This document shows, piece after piece, positions 57,038 to 64,000 of a stretch of DNA of 64,000 nt. The notes beneath the pieces were generated by a model. That model did not search any database, had not been told where the DNA came from, and saw only the letters and a program-made list of their open reading frames with translations. Position numbers and translations under genes: made by a program. The stretch spans positions 56,153-120,152 of the forward strand of contig JAGTTQ010000001.1 in the NCBI GenBank assembly GCA_018223415.1, read 5' to 3'. The stretch is from Eubacteriaceae bacterium Marseille-Q4139 (lineage in GTDB: Bacteria > Bacillota > Clostridia > Lachnospirales > Lachnospiraceae). Positions within the stretch are counted from its first letter, which is position 1; every line of letters begins with the position of its first letter.

Positions 57038-57763
57038 TCACCGGCAGCGGCAGACAAAATCTTCAAATACCGGCGTCATGTCCGGGCCGCGGTAGGGATT
57101 GGGAACCTGCTGATCTGCCCTTGCCCGCTCCGGATGCCACTGATAGCCAAAAAGCGGAAGGGATTCATGCTCAAAGGATTCAATAATCCCTTTATCGGAA
57201 CGGGAGGTGACCGTAATTCCGTCTCCCAGACGGTCCAAGGTGTTTCGGTGGTAGCTGTTTACCTGAAAACGGGCACCGAACAGTTTATAAACCAGAGAAC
57301 CCGGCTCAGCGTTTACCATATGGTCGCAGCCGTTTACATGTTCTTCGCCCACATCCTTTGGAAAATTGAGGATCAGGCTTCCTCCCATGGCAACATTGAT
57401 CAGATGGAAACCATGGCAGATTCCCATGATCGGCTTCTTGCGGCTGCAAAAGGCATGAAACAGGGCAAACTCCATTTCGTCTCTTGGAATGTTGGTGGCC
57501 CCCGGGATCAGCCACGGCTCTTTAAAGGTTCCGCCATAACAGCTCGGATGGATTCCGCCTCCGCCCGTAAACATGACGCCGCCGCACAGCTCTGCGTATT
57601 CCTCTGCAAGATCCGTCTCTGTACACATAACCGGTACACCGCCAGCCGCATAAATGGCTCTCGCATAGTTTTTATACAGCTCAAATTTCGGGCGTCTTTC
57701 GTATTCTGAATCAAAAACATGGTCGCTCGGTGCGATCAGGATCACTGGTTTCTTGGAGTTCAT
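57038..57763 (-). CDS. Class C26 gamma-glutamyl-type amidohydrolase
   Basis: The 241-residue class I glutamine amidotransferase-like hydrolase of the PuuD/C26 group has VMFTGGGGIHPSCYGG, nucleophile Cys116 in MGICHGFHLINV and His in LFGYQWHPERA. Such enzymes cut gamma-glutamyl bonds, as in gamma-glutamyl-GABA or folate and glutathione derivatives. The start MNSKKPV has AGGAAG upstream; longer frames reach into the ATPase gene. It is the last gene of a peptide ABC operon, which suggests that gamma-glutamyl compounds are among the imported solutes (inference). Confidence 0.9.
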   Translation of the reverse strand: MNSKKPVILIAPSDHVFDSEYERRPKFELYKNYARAIYAAGGVPVMCTETDLAEEYAELCGGVMFTGGGGIHPSCYGGTFKEPWLIPGATNIPRDEMEFALFHAFCSRKKPIMGICHGFHLINVAMGGSLILNFPKDVGEEHVNGCDHMVNAEPGSLVYKLFGARFQVNSYHRNTLDRLGDGITVTSRSDKGIIESFEHESLPLFGYQWHPERARADQQVPNPYRGPDMTPVFEDFVCRCR

Positions 57764-57767
57764 GATG

Positions 57768-58745
57768 TCACTTCCTCTCTTTCTTTCGTTCTTCTGCCAG
57801 GTGGCACGCCACAAAATGTCCCGGCGCCAGCTCACGCAAAGCCGGTTCCTCCCGAAGGCAGGTTTCACAGGCATAGGCGCACCTGTTTGCAAACCGGCAT
57901 CCCGGTTTCGGGTTGATTGGCGACGACAGTTCTCCCTGGAGCAGCACCCTGTTTTTAGCCGCACCGATTTCCGGCACGGGAATTGCCGACAAAAGAGCAC
58001 TGGTGTAGGGATGAAGGTGATTTCGGAACAGCTCTTTTGCCTGGCATTTTTCCACCAGCTTCCCCAGGTACATGACAAGAATATCGTCGGAAATGTGTTT
58101 TACCACTGACAGGTCGTGTGTGATAAACAGGTAGGCCAGCCCATGCTGTTCCTGAAGATCCTGCATGAGGTTCAGGATCTGAGCCTGGATAGAAACATCC
58201 AGGGCCGACACCGGCTCATCGCACACAATAAATTTCGGATTCAACGCCAAGGCCCGCGCAACGCCGATGCGCTGCCTCCGCCCGCCGTCCAGCTCATGAG
58301 GATAGGCATTGGAAAGCCTGCGGGCCAGTCCCACTGTATCCATTAGCTCCTCCACCCGTTTCTGCCGTTCCTGCCTGGTCGGATATACGCGGTAAATTTC
58401 CAACGGCTCCATAATGATCTCACTGACGGACAGACGCGGATCCAGCGAAGAAAAGGGATCCTGAAAGATGATCTGCATCTCCTGCCGCAGACGCCTGATC
58501 TGCTTCTTATCCGCATTTTCCACATGGACACCATCAAAAATCACTTCACCGGAGGTGGCCGGAAGCAGGTTCAGAATTGTTCTGCCAAGCGTGGATTTTC
58601 CGCATCCGGATTCCCCTACGACGCCCAGCGTCTTCCCGCGTTCCAGGGAAAATGTAATGTCATCGACTGCATGGAGCTGTCCTTTAGCCGTTTTGAAATA
58701 TTTTTTCAGGTTGTTGACCTGAAGCAGAACCTGATCATTTGCCAT
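57768..58745 (-). CDS. Oligopeptide ABC transporter ATP-binding protein (OppF type)
   Basis: The 325-residue ABC ATPase has Walker A GESGCGKST (about 39-47), signature LDGGRRQRIGVARAL, Walker B KFIVCDEPVSALDV and a C-terminal oligopeptide-permease extension with four cysteines (CRFANRCAYACETC). The signature begins LDGG where LSGG is usual. It pairs with the OppD-type ATPase whose gene lies one base upstream. Both energise the OppBC permease. Confidence 0.94.
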   Translation of the reverse strand: MANDQVLLQVNNLKKYFKTAKGQLHAVDDITFSLERGKTLGVVGESGCGKSTLGRTILNLLPATSGEVIFDGVHVENADKKQIRRLRQEMQIIFQDPFSSLDPRLSVSEIIMEPLEIYRVYPTRQERQKRVEELMDTVGLARRLSNAYPHELDGGRRQRIGVARALALNPKFIVCDEPVSALDVSIQAQILNLMQDLQEQHGLAYLFITHDLSVVKHISDDILVMYLGKLVEKCQAKELFRNHLHPYTSALLSAIPVPEIGAAKNRVLLQGELSSPINPKPGCRFANRCAYACETCLREEPALRELAPGHFVACHLAEERKKERK

Positions 58746-58746
58746 A

Positions 58747-59730
58747 TTACAGTTCCTCCCGATTCAAATGGACTTCACGCCAGTAGGGACATTTCACAAA
58801 ATGCCCATCTGCAATCTCAACAGGCTGCGGATCATGGGAAATGCACTCCTTTCTGGCATAAGGGCAGCGCGGACAGAAGGAACACCCCTCCGGCAGACTG
58901 CGGGGATCCGGCATCAGGCCTTTAATGGGTTTTAACCGCTTCGTATCCTTCTTGAGGCTCGGGATCGACTCAAACAGGCCTTTCGTATAGGGGTGGGCTG
59001 TGTGGAGAAAGATGTCTTCCAGTGAACCAGACTCCACAATCTCTCCGGCGTACATGATCGCCACCTTGTCGCAGGTTTCTGCCACCACACCCAGGTCATG
59101 AGTAATAAGAATCATGGACGTGCCCAGATTTTGTTTCAGGTCGTTCATCATATTCAATACCTGTGCCTGGATTGTCACGTCCAGCGCCGTCGTCGGCTCA
59201 TCCGCGATGAGCAGCTTCGGATGGCAGGCAAGAGCAATCGCAATGACGACTCTCTGCTTCATCCCGCCGGAAAACTGGTGGGGATATTCTCCCAGACGTT
59301 CCGCCGGGATTCCAACCAGTTCCAGCATCTCAGCCGCTTTTATATAGGCATCCGCCCTCGACACCTCCTCGTGAAGACGGATCACTTCTGCAATCTGCTC
59401 TCCCACCGTAAGAACCGGGTTTAATGCCGTCATCGGATCCTGAAAAATCATGGAGATCTGCCTGCCGCGGATATCGCGCATCTCAATCTGGCTCTTTTTT
59501 GCCAGGTCTTCGCCGTTATAAAGCACCTCACCGGACACAATTTTCCCAGGCGGATCCGGCACCAGATTCATGATGCCCAAAGCTGTTGTGGTCTTTCCTG
59601 CTCCGGTTTCCCCAACCAGTCCTACGGTTTCTCCCGCTTTCACCGACAAATTCAGGCCGTTTACAGCCTTTACCACGCCTTCGTCCGTAAAATAATGGAT
59701 CGTCAGATCCTTTAACTCCAACAGATTCAT
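58747..59730 (-). CDS. Oligopeptide ABC transporter ATP-binding protein (OppD type)
   Basis: The 327-residue ABC ATPase has Walker A GETGAGKTT (about 39-47), signature FSGGMKQRVVIAIALAC, Walker B LLIADEPTTALDV and a C-terminal Cys motif CSFCPRCPYARKEC typical of OppD/DppD. It forms the ATPase pair with the OppF-type protein. It follows the OppC-type gene by 13 bases. Confidence 0.95.
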   Translation of the reverse strand: MNLLELKDLTIHYFTDEGVVKAVNGLNLSVKAGETVGLVGETGAGKTTTALGIMNLVPDPPGKIVSGEVLYNGEDLAKKSQIEMRDIRGRQISMIFQDPMTALNPVLTVGEQIAEVIRLHEEVSRADAYIKAAEMLELVGIPAERLGEYPHQFSGGMKQRVVIAIALACHPKLLIADEPTTALDVTIQAQVLNMMNDLKQNLGTSMILITHDLGVVAETCDKVAIMYAGEIVESGSLEDIFLHTAHPYTKGLFESIPSLKKDTKRLKPIKGLMPDPRSLPEGCSFCPRCPYARKECISHDPQPVEIADGHFVKCPYWREVHLNREEL

Positions 59731-59743
59731 AGGCTTCCTCCTT

Positions 59744-60613
59744 CTAGCGTTTCAGCCGCGGATCCAACGCATCCCGCAGGCCGTCTCCAATCAGATTAAG
59801 GGCCAGTACCGTCAGCATAATGGCGATTCCCGGATAAACAACCATATGAGGATAATCACGGATATACTGCCGTCCGCCGGAAAGGAGAGCGCCCCATTCC
59901 GGGTTCGGCGGCTGGATACCCAGCCCGATGAAGCTTAAAGAGGCTGCCGTCGTGATTGCCTGGGCGACTCCCAGAGAGGCCTGGACAATGACTGGTGCCA
60001 GGGAATTTGGCAGGATATGCCGAAGGATAATCCGCATATTTCCTGCGCCGACTGCCCGGGAGGCCTCGATGTACTCCCTGGATTTTTCCGAGATTACCGC
60101 AGACCGGAACACCCTGGCATACGTAGGGATGGAACTGATTCCGACGGCGATCATGGTGTTGACAATGCCGGAGCCCAGGGCAGCGCAGATGGAAATCGAA
60201 AGAATAATGCTGGGGATTGCCATCAAAATGTCTATGATACGCATGATCACGGTCTCGGCAATGCCGCCGTAGTAAGCCGCCAGGATCCCCAGGGAACCGC
60301 CAAAAAAGAGTCCGATTCCCACAGAAATAATGCCGATGGTCAAAGACACTCTCCCGCCGTAAAGGATCCTGGAGAAGATATCGCGTCCCAGTTCATCGGT
60401 GCCGGCCAAATGGCTCAAGGAAGGCGTCTGACGGGCCGACTCGTAGTTCTGTTCATCATATCCATACGGTGCAATGACCGGAGACAACGCGGAGATCAGG
60501 ATCATGACAATAAGGAGCACCGCTCCTGCCACTGCCAGCCTGTTTTTCATAAAAGCATGAAATTTTTCTGACGCCATGCTTTTCTTTTTCATGGATGGTG
60601 CCTGCTCTTTCAT
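59744..60613 (-). CDS. Oligopeptide ABC transporter permease (OppC type)
   Basis: The 289-residue permease has six helices, an N-terminal helix before the periplasmic-type domain (LAVAGAVLLIVMILISALSP), and the coupling motif EASRAVGAGNMRIILRHILP of the family. The GTDELGRDIFSRILYGGRVS segment is diagnostic for DppC/OppC. Its start overlaps the OppB-type gene by four bases. Confidence 0.94.
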   Translation of the reverse strand: MKEQAPSMKKKSMASEKFHAFMKNRLAVAGAVLLIVMILISALSPVIAPYGYDEQNYESARQTPSLSHLAGTDELGRDIFSRILYGGRVSLTIGIISVGIGLFFGGSLGILAAYYGGIAETVIMRIIDILMAIPSIILSISICAALGSGIVNTMIAVGISSIPTYARVFRSAVISEKSREYIEASRAVGAGNMRIILRHILPNSLAPVIVQASLGVAQAITTAASLSFIGLGIQPPNPEWGALLSGGRQYIRDYPHMVVYPGIAIMLTVLALNLIGDGLRDALDPRLKR

Positions 60614-61599
60614 CCTTTATCGCCTCCTTTTCCAGTCTTCTCCGTTTTCATGAGCTTTTTAGCTTTTACTTTTCCGCCATACTGCGACTTGATCCGCGGA
60701 TCCAGATAGGCGTACAGCACGTCCACAGCCAGGTTTACCAGCGTGAAGACACAGGCTATCACCAGTACGCCGCCCTGAACCATGGGATAGTTGCGGGAAT
60801 TGATGGAATCCACCATCAATTTCCCGAGACCTGGGATGGAAAATACGGTTTCTGTCACCACGGCGCCGCCAAGTCCGGCACCGAACTGAAGGCCTAAAAC
60901 AGTAATAACTGGAATCAGGGCATTTTTCAGGGCGTGCTTGTAGATCACTACTTTTTCCGACTGCCCTTTCGCCCTGGCAGTACGGATATAATCCTGGCGG
61001 ATGACTTCCAGCATGGAAGATCTTGTCTGCCTTGTTATGATGGCAGAGGCTCTGTATCCCACTGCAACTGCGGGCATGATCCAGTGGAGGGGTGTACTGA
61101 AGCCGGAAGACGGGAGGATGGAAAGCTTGACGGAAAAGAAAACAATCAGCATCATACCCAGCCAGAAAACCGGCATGGAAACGCCCAAAAGCGCAAATAC
61201 TGTGGCAAAGCGATCCAGAAAGCTGTACTGATGCGTGGCAGAGATAATGCCGAGCAGGATTCCTGTACAGCCGGCAATCAGTGTACTAAGGCATGCCAGC
61301 GTGAATGTGGTCGGGAAACGGTTCATAATTTCATGGATGACCGGTGCTTTTGTCGTATAGGATTTTCCCAGATCCCCATGACAGGCGTCCCATATATAGC
61401 GGATAAACCGCGTGAGCGCCGGATCGTTGAGGCCCAGTTCCTCCCGAAGCTGCTCCACGGCCTCTTCTGTGGCATCCGATCCGGCCAACTGCCTGGCAGG
61501 ATCTCCGGGCGTGATCTCCAGCATCACAAATACCACCAGGCTGACTCCGATCAAAACCGGAATCAGAAGCAGCAGACGTTTTAAAATATATTTATGCAT
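60610..61599 (-). CDS. Oligopeptide ABC transporter permease (OppB type)
   Basis: The 329-residue permease starts with the family-typical helix (YILKRLLLLIPVLIGVSLVV) and contains ITPGDPARQLAGSDATEEAV, LGKSYTTKAPVIHEI and the coupling motif DYIRTARAKGQSEKVVIYKH. It forms the channel with the OppC-type subunit. It is separated from the binding-protein gene by 78 bases that hold a strong hairpin. Confidence 0.95.
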   Translation of the reverse strand: MHKYILKRLLLLIPVLIGVSLVVFVMLEITPGDPARQLAGSDATEEAVEQLREELGLNDPALTRFIRYIWDACHGDLGKSYTTKAPVIHEIMNRFPTTFTLACLSTLIAGCTGILLGIISATHQYSFLDRFATVFALLGVSMPVFWLGMMLIVFFSVKLSILPSSGFSTPLHWIMPAVAVGYRASAIITRQTRSSMLEVIRQDYIRTARAKGQSEKVVIYKHALKNALIPVITVLGLQFGAGLGGAVVTETVFSIPGLGKLMVDSINSRNYPMVQGGVLVIACVFTLVNLAVDVLYAYLDPRIKSQYGGKVKAKKLMKTEKTGKGGDKG

Positions 61600-61627
61600 A
61601 ATCCTGCCTCCTTCATTTAGGGAAAGC

Positions 61628-61660
61628 AGGAGCTGCCGCTGTCACCAGACGGCAGCTCCC
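61628..61660 (-). terminator. Hairpin between binding-protein and permease genes
   Basis: GGGAGCTGCCG pairs with CGGCAGCTCC-type sequence around TCTGGTGACAG on the minus strand, without a good T tract. Such hairpins stabilise the upstream message or cause partial termination, giving more binding protein than permease. That effect is inferred. Confidence 0.7.
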
Positions 61661-61677
61661 GGACGGATTCCCAAAAA

Positions 61678-63210
61678 CTATTCAAAATAGACGCCTGTAA
61701 GATCCGGAACATAGCCGGGATCTGTTTTAAGTCCCTGAACATTTGCATTGAGGCCGTAGATGGCATTCGTGTTGACCATCGGGATCGTATAGCACCCTTC
61801 GTGAAGCATGTCCTGAACCTGTCCGTAAAGCTCAATTCTTTTTTCTGTATCAAATTCCGCCGCCGCTTCGTTAATCAGGGCAAAAAGTTCCGGGTCGTTA
61901 TGTGTCGTACACGTAGTCCCTTTATAGACAAACAGTCCGTGATCAGGATCTCCTGCTGCGGCGTTGGTAGAAGAAACCACAAAAGGAATTTCGCCGGTGC
62001 CTTCGTTAAGCTTGCTTGTCAGAGTCGCATTGTCCATGATGTTCATTTCAAAATTAAGACCCAGGACATTCTTCCACTGGCTCATAAAGGCCTGGATAGC
62101 GTTCGTCTCCAGAGAATCTCCGGAACAGTAAATGGTGTATGTTTTTTCCGCATCAAAGCCATTTGCAACAGCCGCCGCCAGATACTCCTTTGCTGCTTCT
62201 TCGTCATAATCACTGCTGCACACGTCCTTCCAGCCCAAAAGCACCGGTGAATAATAGCTTTCTGCTACTTCTCCGCCGTTTCCCCATACGGTCTCTACAA
62301 CCGTCTTCATATCAATCGCCGCTCTCAGTGCCTTACGGATGTTTTCGTCTGCAAAAGTGTCATTATTGACTGTGTCAAAGCGCAGATATGTCGTGCTGTA
62401 AGAGGGGCCGATCTGTGTTTTGACACCTTCCGTCGATTCCAGGCGGGCAGCGTCGTTGCCGGCCACATGCAGGGAGATGTCTACGGCACCGGATTCGATT
62501 TCGATGGCTCTGGCTGACGTATCTGTAACAAAACGATTGATGATTTTATTGCAGGCAATCTCCTTATCCTTATTCCAGTAGTCTTCATTTTTTACCATCG
62601 TGATATTGTCTCCGGAGGTCCAGGAGTCGAACTTAAAGGCACCTGTCCCAACGGGATTCCGTCCGAATTCTTCTGCCCCGACTTTCTCGATATATGCTTT
62701 CGGCACAATGGAACCTCGGGAGGACGCCAGATATGTCAGAAACGGTGCAAACGGCTCGTAGGTGACAATGTCTACCGTATATTTATCAATGGCTTTACAG
62801 GCCGCCCCGTTAAAATATCCAAAGAAGGAGGAACTGTAACTGGACTTTTCCGCTCTGGCGATGGTATAGACCACATCCTCGGCGGTCATTTCTGAACCGT
62901 CATGGAATTTCACGCCTTCTTCCAGATAAAAACGGTAGGTCAGCGGATCGATCTGCTCCCACTCTTTTGCCAGGGACGGGGAAAACGTCCCGTCTCCGTT
63001 GTTCACAATCAGCCGGTCAAAATTCTGGAACTGGATACAGAAGGCGGTAAGAGCCGAGCTTCCAGTCGGATCCATGTTGGCCGGTTCGTTGCGGAAGGCC
63101 ACTGTCAATGTATCTTTTTGGGTATCGCCGCTGTTTTGGCACCCGGAACATACACTGACTGACAGCGCCAGGATAAAGATAGCTGCTAGCTTGCGAATGT
63201 GTTTCTTCAT
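61678..63210 (-). CDS. Peptide-type ABC transporter substrate-binding lipoprotein
   Basis: The 510-residue family 5 binding protein has a signal and lipobox (VSVCSGCQNSGD). The core has DPTGSSALTAFCIQFQNFD, the motif TYRFYLEEGVKFHDGSEM, NPVGTGAFKFDSW and a C-terminal TEKRIELYGQVQDMLHEGCY-like region. It captures peptides for the downstream OppBCDF-type transporter. The start MKKHIRK has AAAGGAG upstream; an in-frame extension to 63324 is leader sequence. A weak promoter (TTCCAA-17-TAACAT) may lie near 63330-63360. Confidence 0.94.
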   Translation of the reverse strand: MKKHIRKLAAIFILALSVSVCSGCQNSGDTQKDTLTVAFRNEPANMDPTGSSALTAFCIQFQNFDRLIVNNGDGTFSPSLAKEWEQIDPLTYRFYLEEGVKFHDGSEMTAEDVVYTIARAEKSSYSSSFFGYFNGAACKAIDKYTVDIVTYEPFAPFLTYLASSRGSIVPKAYIEKVGAEEFGRNPVGTGAFKFDSWTSGDNITMVKNEDYWNKDKEIACNKIINRFVTDTSARAIEIESGAVDISLHVAGNDAARLESTEGVKTQIGPSYSTTYLRFDTVNNDTFADENIRKALRAAIDMKTVVETVWGNGGEVAESYYSPVLLGWKDVCSSDYDEEAAKEYLAAAVANGFDAEKTYTIYCSGDSLETNAIQAFMSQWKNVLGLNFEMNIMDNATLTSKLNEGTGEIPFVVSSTNAAAGDPDHGLFVYKGTTCTTHNDPELFALINEAAAEFDTEKRIELYGQVQDMLHEGCYTIPMVNTNAIYGLNANVQGLKTDPGYVPDLTGVYFE

Positions 63211-63399
63211 ACTGTTTTCTCCTTTTTCATAATATTTTTCTGTGATTGAGTTTCTTATCCCAAAGTTCATCTCATCCTTCCCTCTCTGGAAATCCGTTTC
63301 TCTGTACTTGTATTCCCCGCACAAATATGTTATGGTTTACCTATATTCTTTGGAACGGTTCGATCCTGTTCCCTGAAAAATGGCTCCATGGAGGTCTCT

Positions 63400-63582
63400 A
63401 TGAAAAATGTCAGACTGCATCAGTTTTTATTGTTGGCCGTTTCTCTGAGCTGGCTCGCTTTTGTTGTTTTTTTATTTTTGGTCTATTGGAATGCTGATTT
63501 TATCTGGGCCGCATTCCTTTCACTGTTTATTGCCTGCATCCTTACAGTCATGCTTTCCCGATTCCGCTCAAAGAATTACTAG
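63400..63582 (+). CDS. Small two-helix membrane protein (60 aa)
   Basis: The 60-residue protein MKNVRLHQFLLLAVSLSWLA has two hydrophobic segments (about 8-28 and 34-52) and ends in basic SRFRSKNY. GGAGG lies five bases before the ATG. It is divergent from the opp operon and convergent with the creatininase-family gene. I know no family. Composition and ribosome binding site support a real gene, but there is no homologue evidence. Confidence 0.55.
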   Translation: MKNVRLHQFLLLAVSLSWLAFVVFLFLVYWNADFIWAAFLSLFIACILTVMLSRFRSKNY

Positions 63583-63591
63583 CAATTCTGC

Positions 63592-64000
63592 TCATTGCCA
63601 TTTTTTTGCGTCTTCTTCGGTCAGCTGAAAAATCAGATTCTCTACCTCGTCCAGAATACGTTCCGTCATCTTTTTTCCCAGTTCGGCCGTCGCCTTTCTC
63701 GCGTCTCCCAAGGCCCCGTTTGCCGATGCGTCTGACCGCCAGTCCACCGGGCCGCCGCCGTCCTTAAAAATCCTCCTGGAATAAACAGAATCCTGTATTT
63801 CTCCCTTCTTTCTGTCCTCTCTCGCCGCCCATGGGGCAAGATACATGACCTGGGATGTTTCCATTTCACATGCATGCCCATACAGCGGCTGATCCGGATC
63901 TACAATGCCCGCAAACATGTCTTTTACAAACGGAGAGCCCATTCCCGTCCAGTACGCCAGAATCCCATGCGCTTCATAAAGCTCCGTCACTGCCATAGTT
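63592..64000 (-). CDS. Creatininase-family protein, C-terminal part (window-truncated)
   Basis: The frame is open to the window end, and 135 codons are visible. GHACEMETSQVMYLAP corresponds to the HAGExETS metal and substrate motif of creatinine amidohydrolases and related MftE- or FAPy-type hydrolases. It is preceded by AHGILAYWTGMGSPFVKDMF, and the C-terminal helix contains ATAELGKKMTERILDEVEN. Full members have about 250 residues, so the N-terminus with the other metal ligands lies outside. The substrate may be a cyclic amide, which cannot be decided here. Confidence 0.82.
   Translation of the reverse strand, partial: TMAVTELYEAHGILAYWTGMGSPFVKDMFAGIVDPDQPLYGHACEMETSQVMYLAPWAAREDRKKGEIQDSVYSRRIFKDGGGPVDWRSDASANGALGDARKATAELGKKMTERILDEVENLIFQLTEEDAKKWQ

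Overview
The window looks like a chromosomal segment of a Gram-positive anaerobe of the Lachnospiraceae (Clostridia). The basis is the gene order dgt-dnaG-rpoD-trmK-nif3, the order uvrC-hprK-murB-rapZ-whiA-HPr-dnaE, the consensus sigma-A promoters with 17-bp spacers, the strong AGGAGG ribosome binding sites, the infC-rpmI-rplT leader, the lysine riboswitch and a tmRNA tag of the ANDRELAYAA type. Genus cannot be fixed from sequence alone. Nearly all genes run on the minus strand, so the segment probably lies on one replichore with replication moving from high to low coordinates. I see no prophage, CRISPR array, plasmid module or rRNA operon.

Layout. 1-723: right part of an IS1182-like element. 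784-2755: MarR repressor and MATE exporter with an operator-promoter. 2775-3226: RNase P RNA with promoter and terminator. 3315-10557: housekeeping cluster dgt, dnaG, rpoD, trmK, Nif3-like protein, TGS-domain nucleoside kinase. 10641-15030: two-gene SUF unit (ATPase and SufB-like scaffold), an AEC permease and a subtilisin-like protease. 15242-21117: duplicated tRNA-Leu genes (CAG and AAG) interleaved with YajC, an M20 amidohydrolase with two small membrane proteins, a secreted repeat protein, and a divergent regulator pair. 21211-24478: AGCS symporter and an orphan peptide-type binding protein. 24714-26067: rplT, rpmI and infC (ATT start) with an attenuated leader. 26139-29281: DUF1540 protein, small membrane protein, AEC permease, second MATE pump. 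29501-31273: 55-aa coiled-coil protein, aminotransferase and tmRNA. 31288-33147: complete IS1182-like element, identical over 723 bp to the first copy. 33254-35268: dapA-dapB under a lysine riboswitch. 35249-38831: CobO-type adenosyltransferase, tandem-OB SSB-like protein, YihY/BrkB membrane protein, VOC protein, PAS-GGDEF cyclase. 38929-50167: DNA repair, cell-wall and carbon-control cluster from a DUF4015 lipoprotein through uvrC, hprK, murB, rapZ, whiA and a Crh-like HPr to dnaE. 50527-53178: DUF1846 protein and an M20 peptidase. 53184-53373: a palindromic four-hairpin unit. 53450-56791: hydrolase, CitMHS-type transporter and class III CoA-transferase behind a 27-bp operator. 57038-63210: oligopeptide ABC transporter with a class C26 gamma-glutamyl hydrolase. 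63400-63999: a small membrane protein and the C-terminal part of a creatininase-family enzyme.

How the genes work together. The housekeeping blocks couple replication priming, transcription initiation and nucleotide clean-up (dgt/dnaG/rpoD) and carbon sensing with envelope synthesis (hprK/HPr/rapZ/murB/whiA). Three accessory blocks look like catabolic import units: the M20 amidohydrolase with two membrane proteins, the CoA-transferase/CitMHS/hydrolase operon, and the opp/C26 operon. Each carries its own regulatory hairpin or operator.

I did not find a clearly new multi-gene system. The best leads are the four-hairpin unit at 53.2 kb, the IS insertion between ssrA and its likely terminator, the M20 plus two-membrane-protein unit, and the HTH/109-aa divergent pair sharing one operator.
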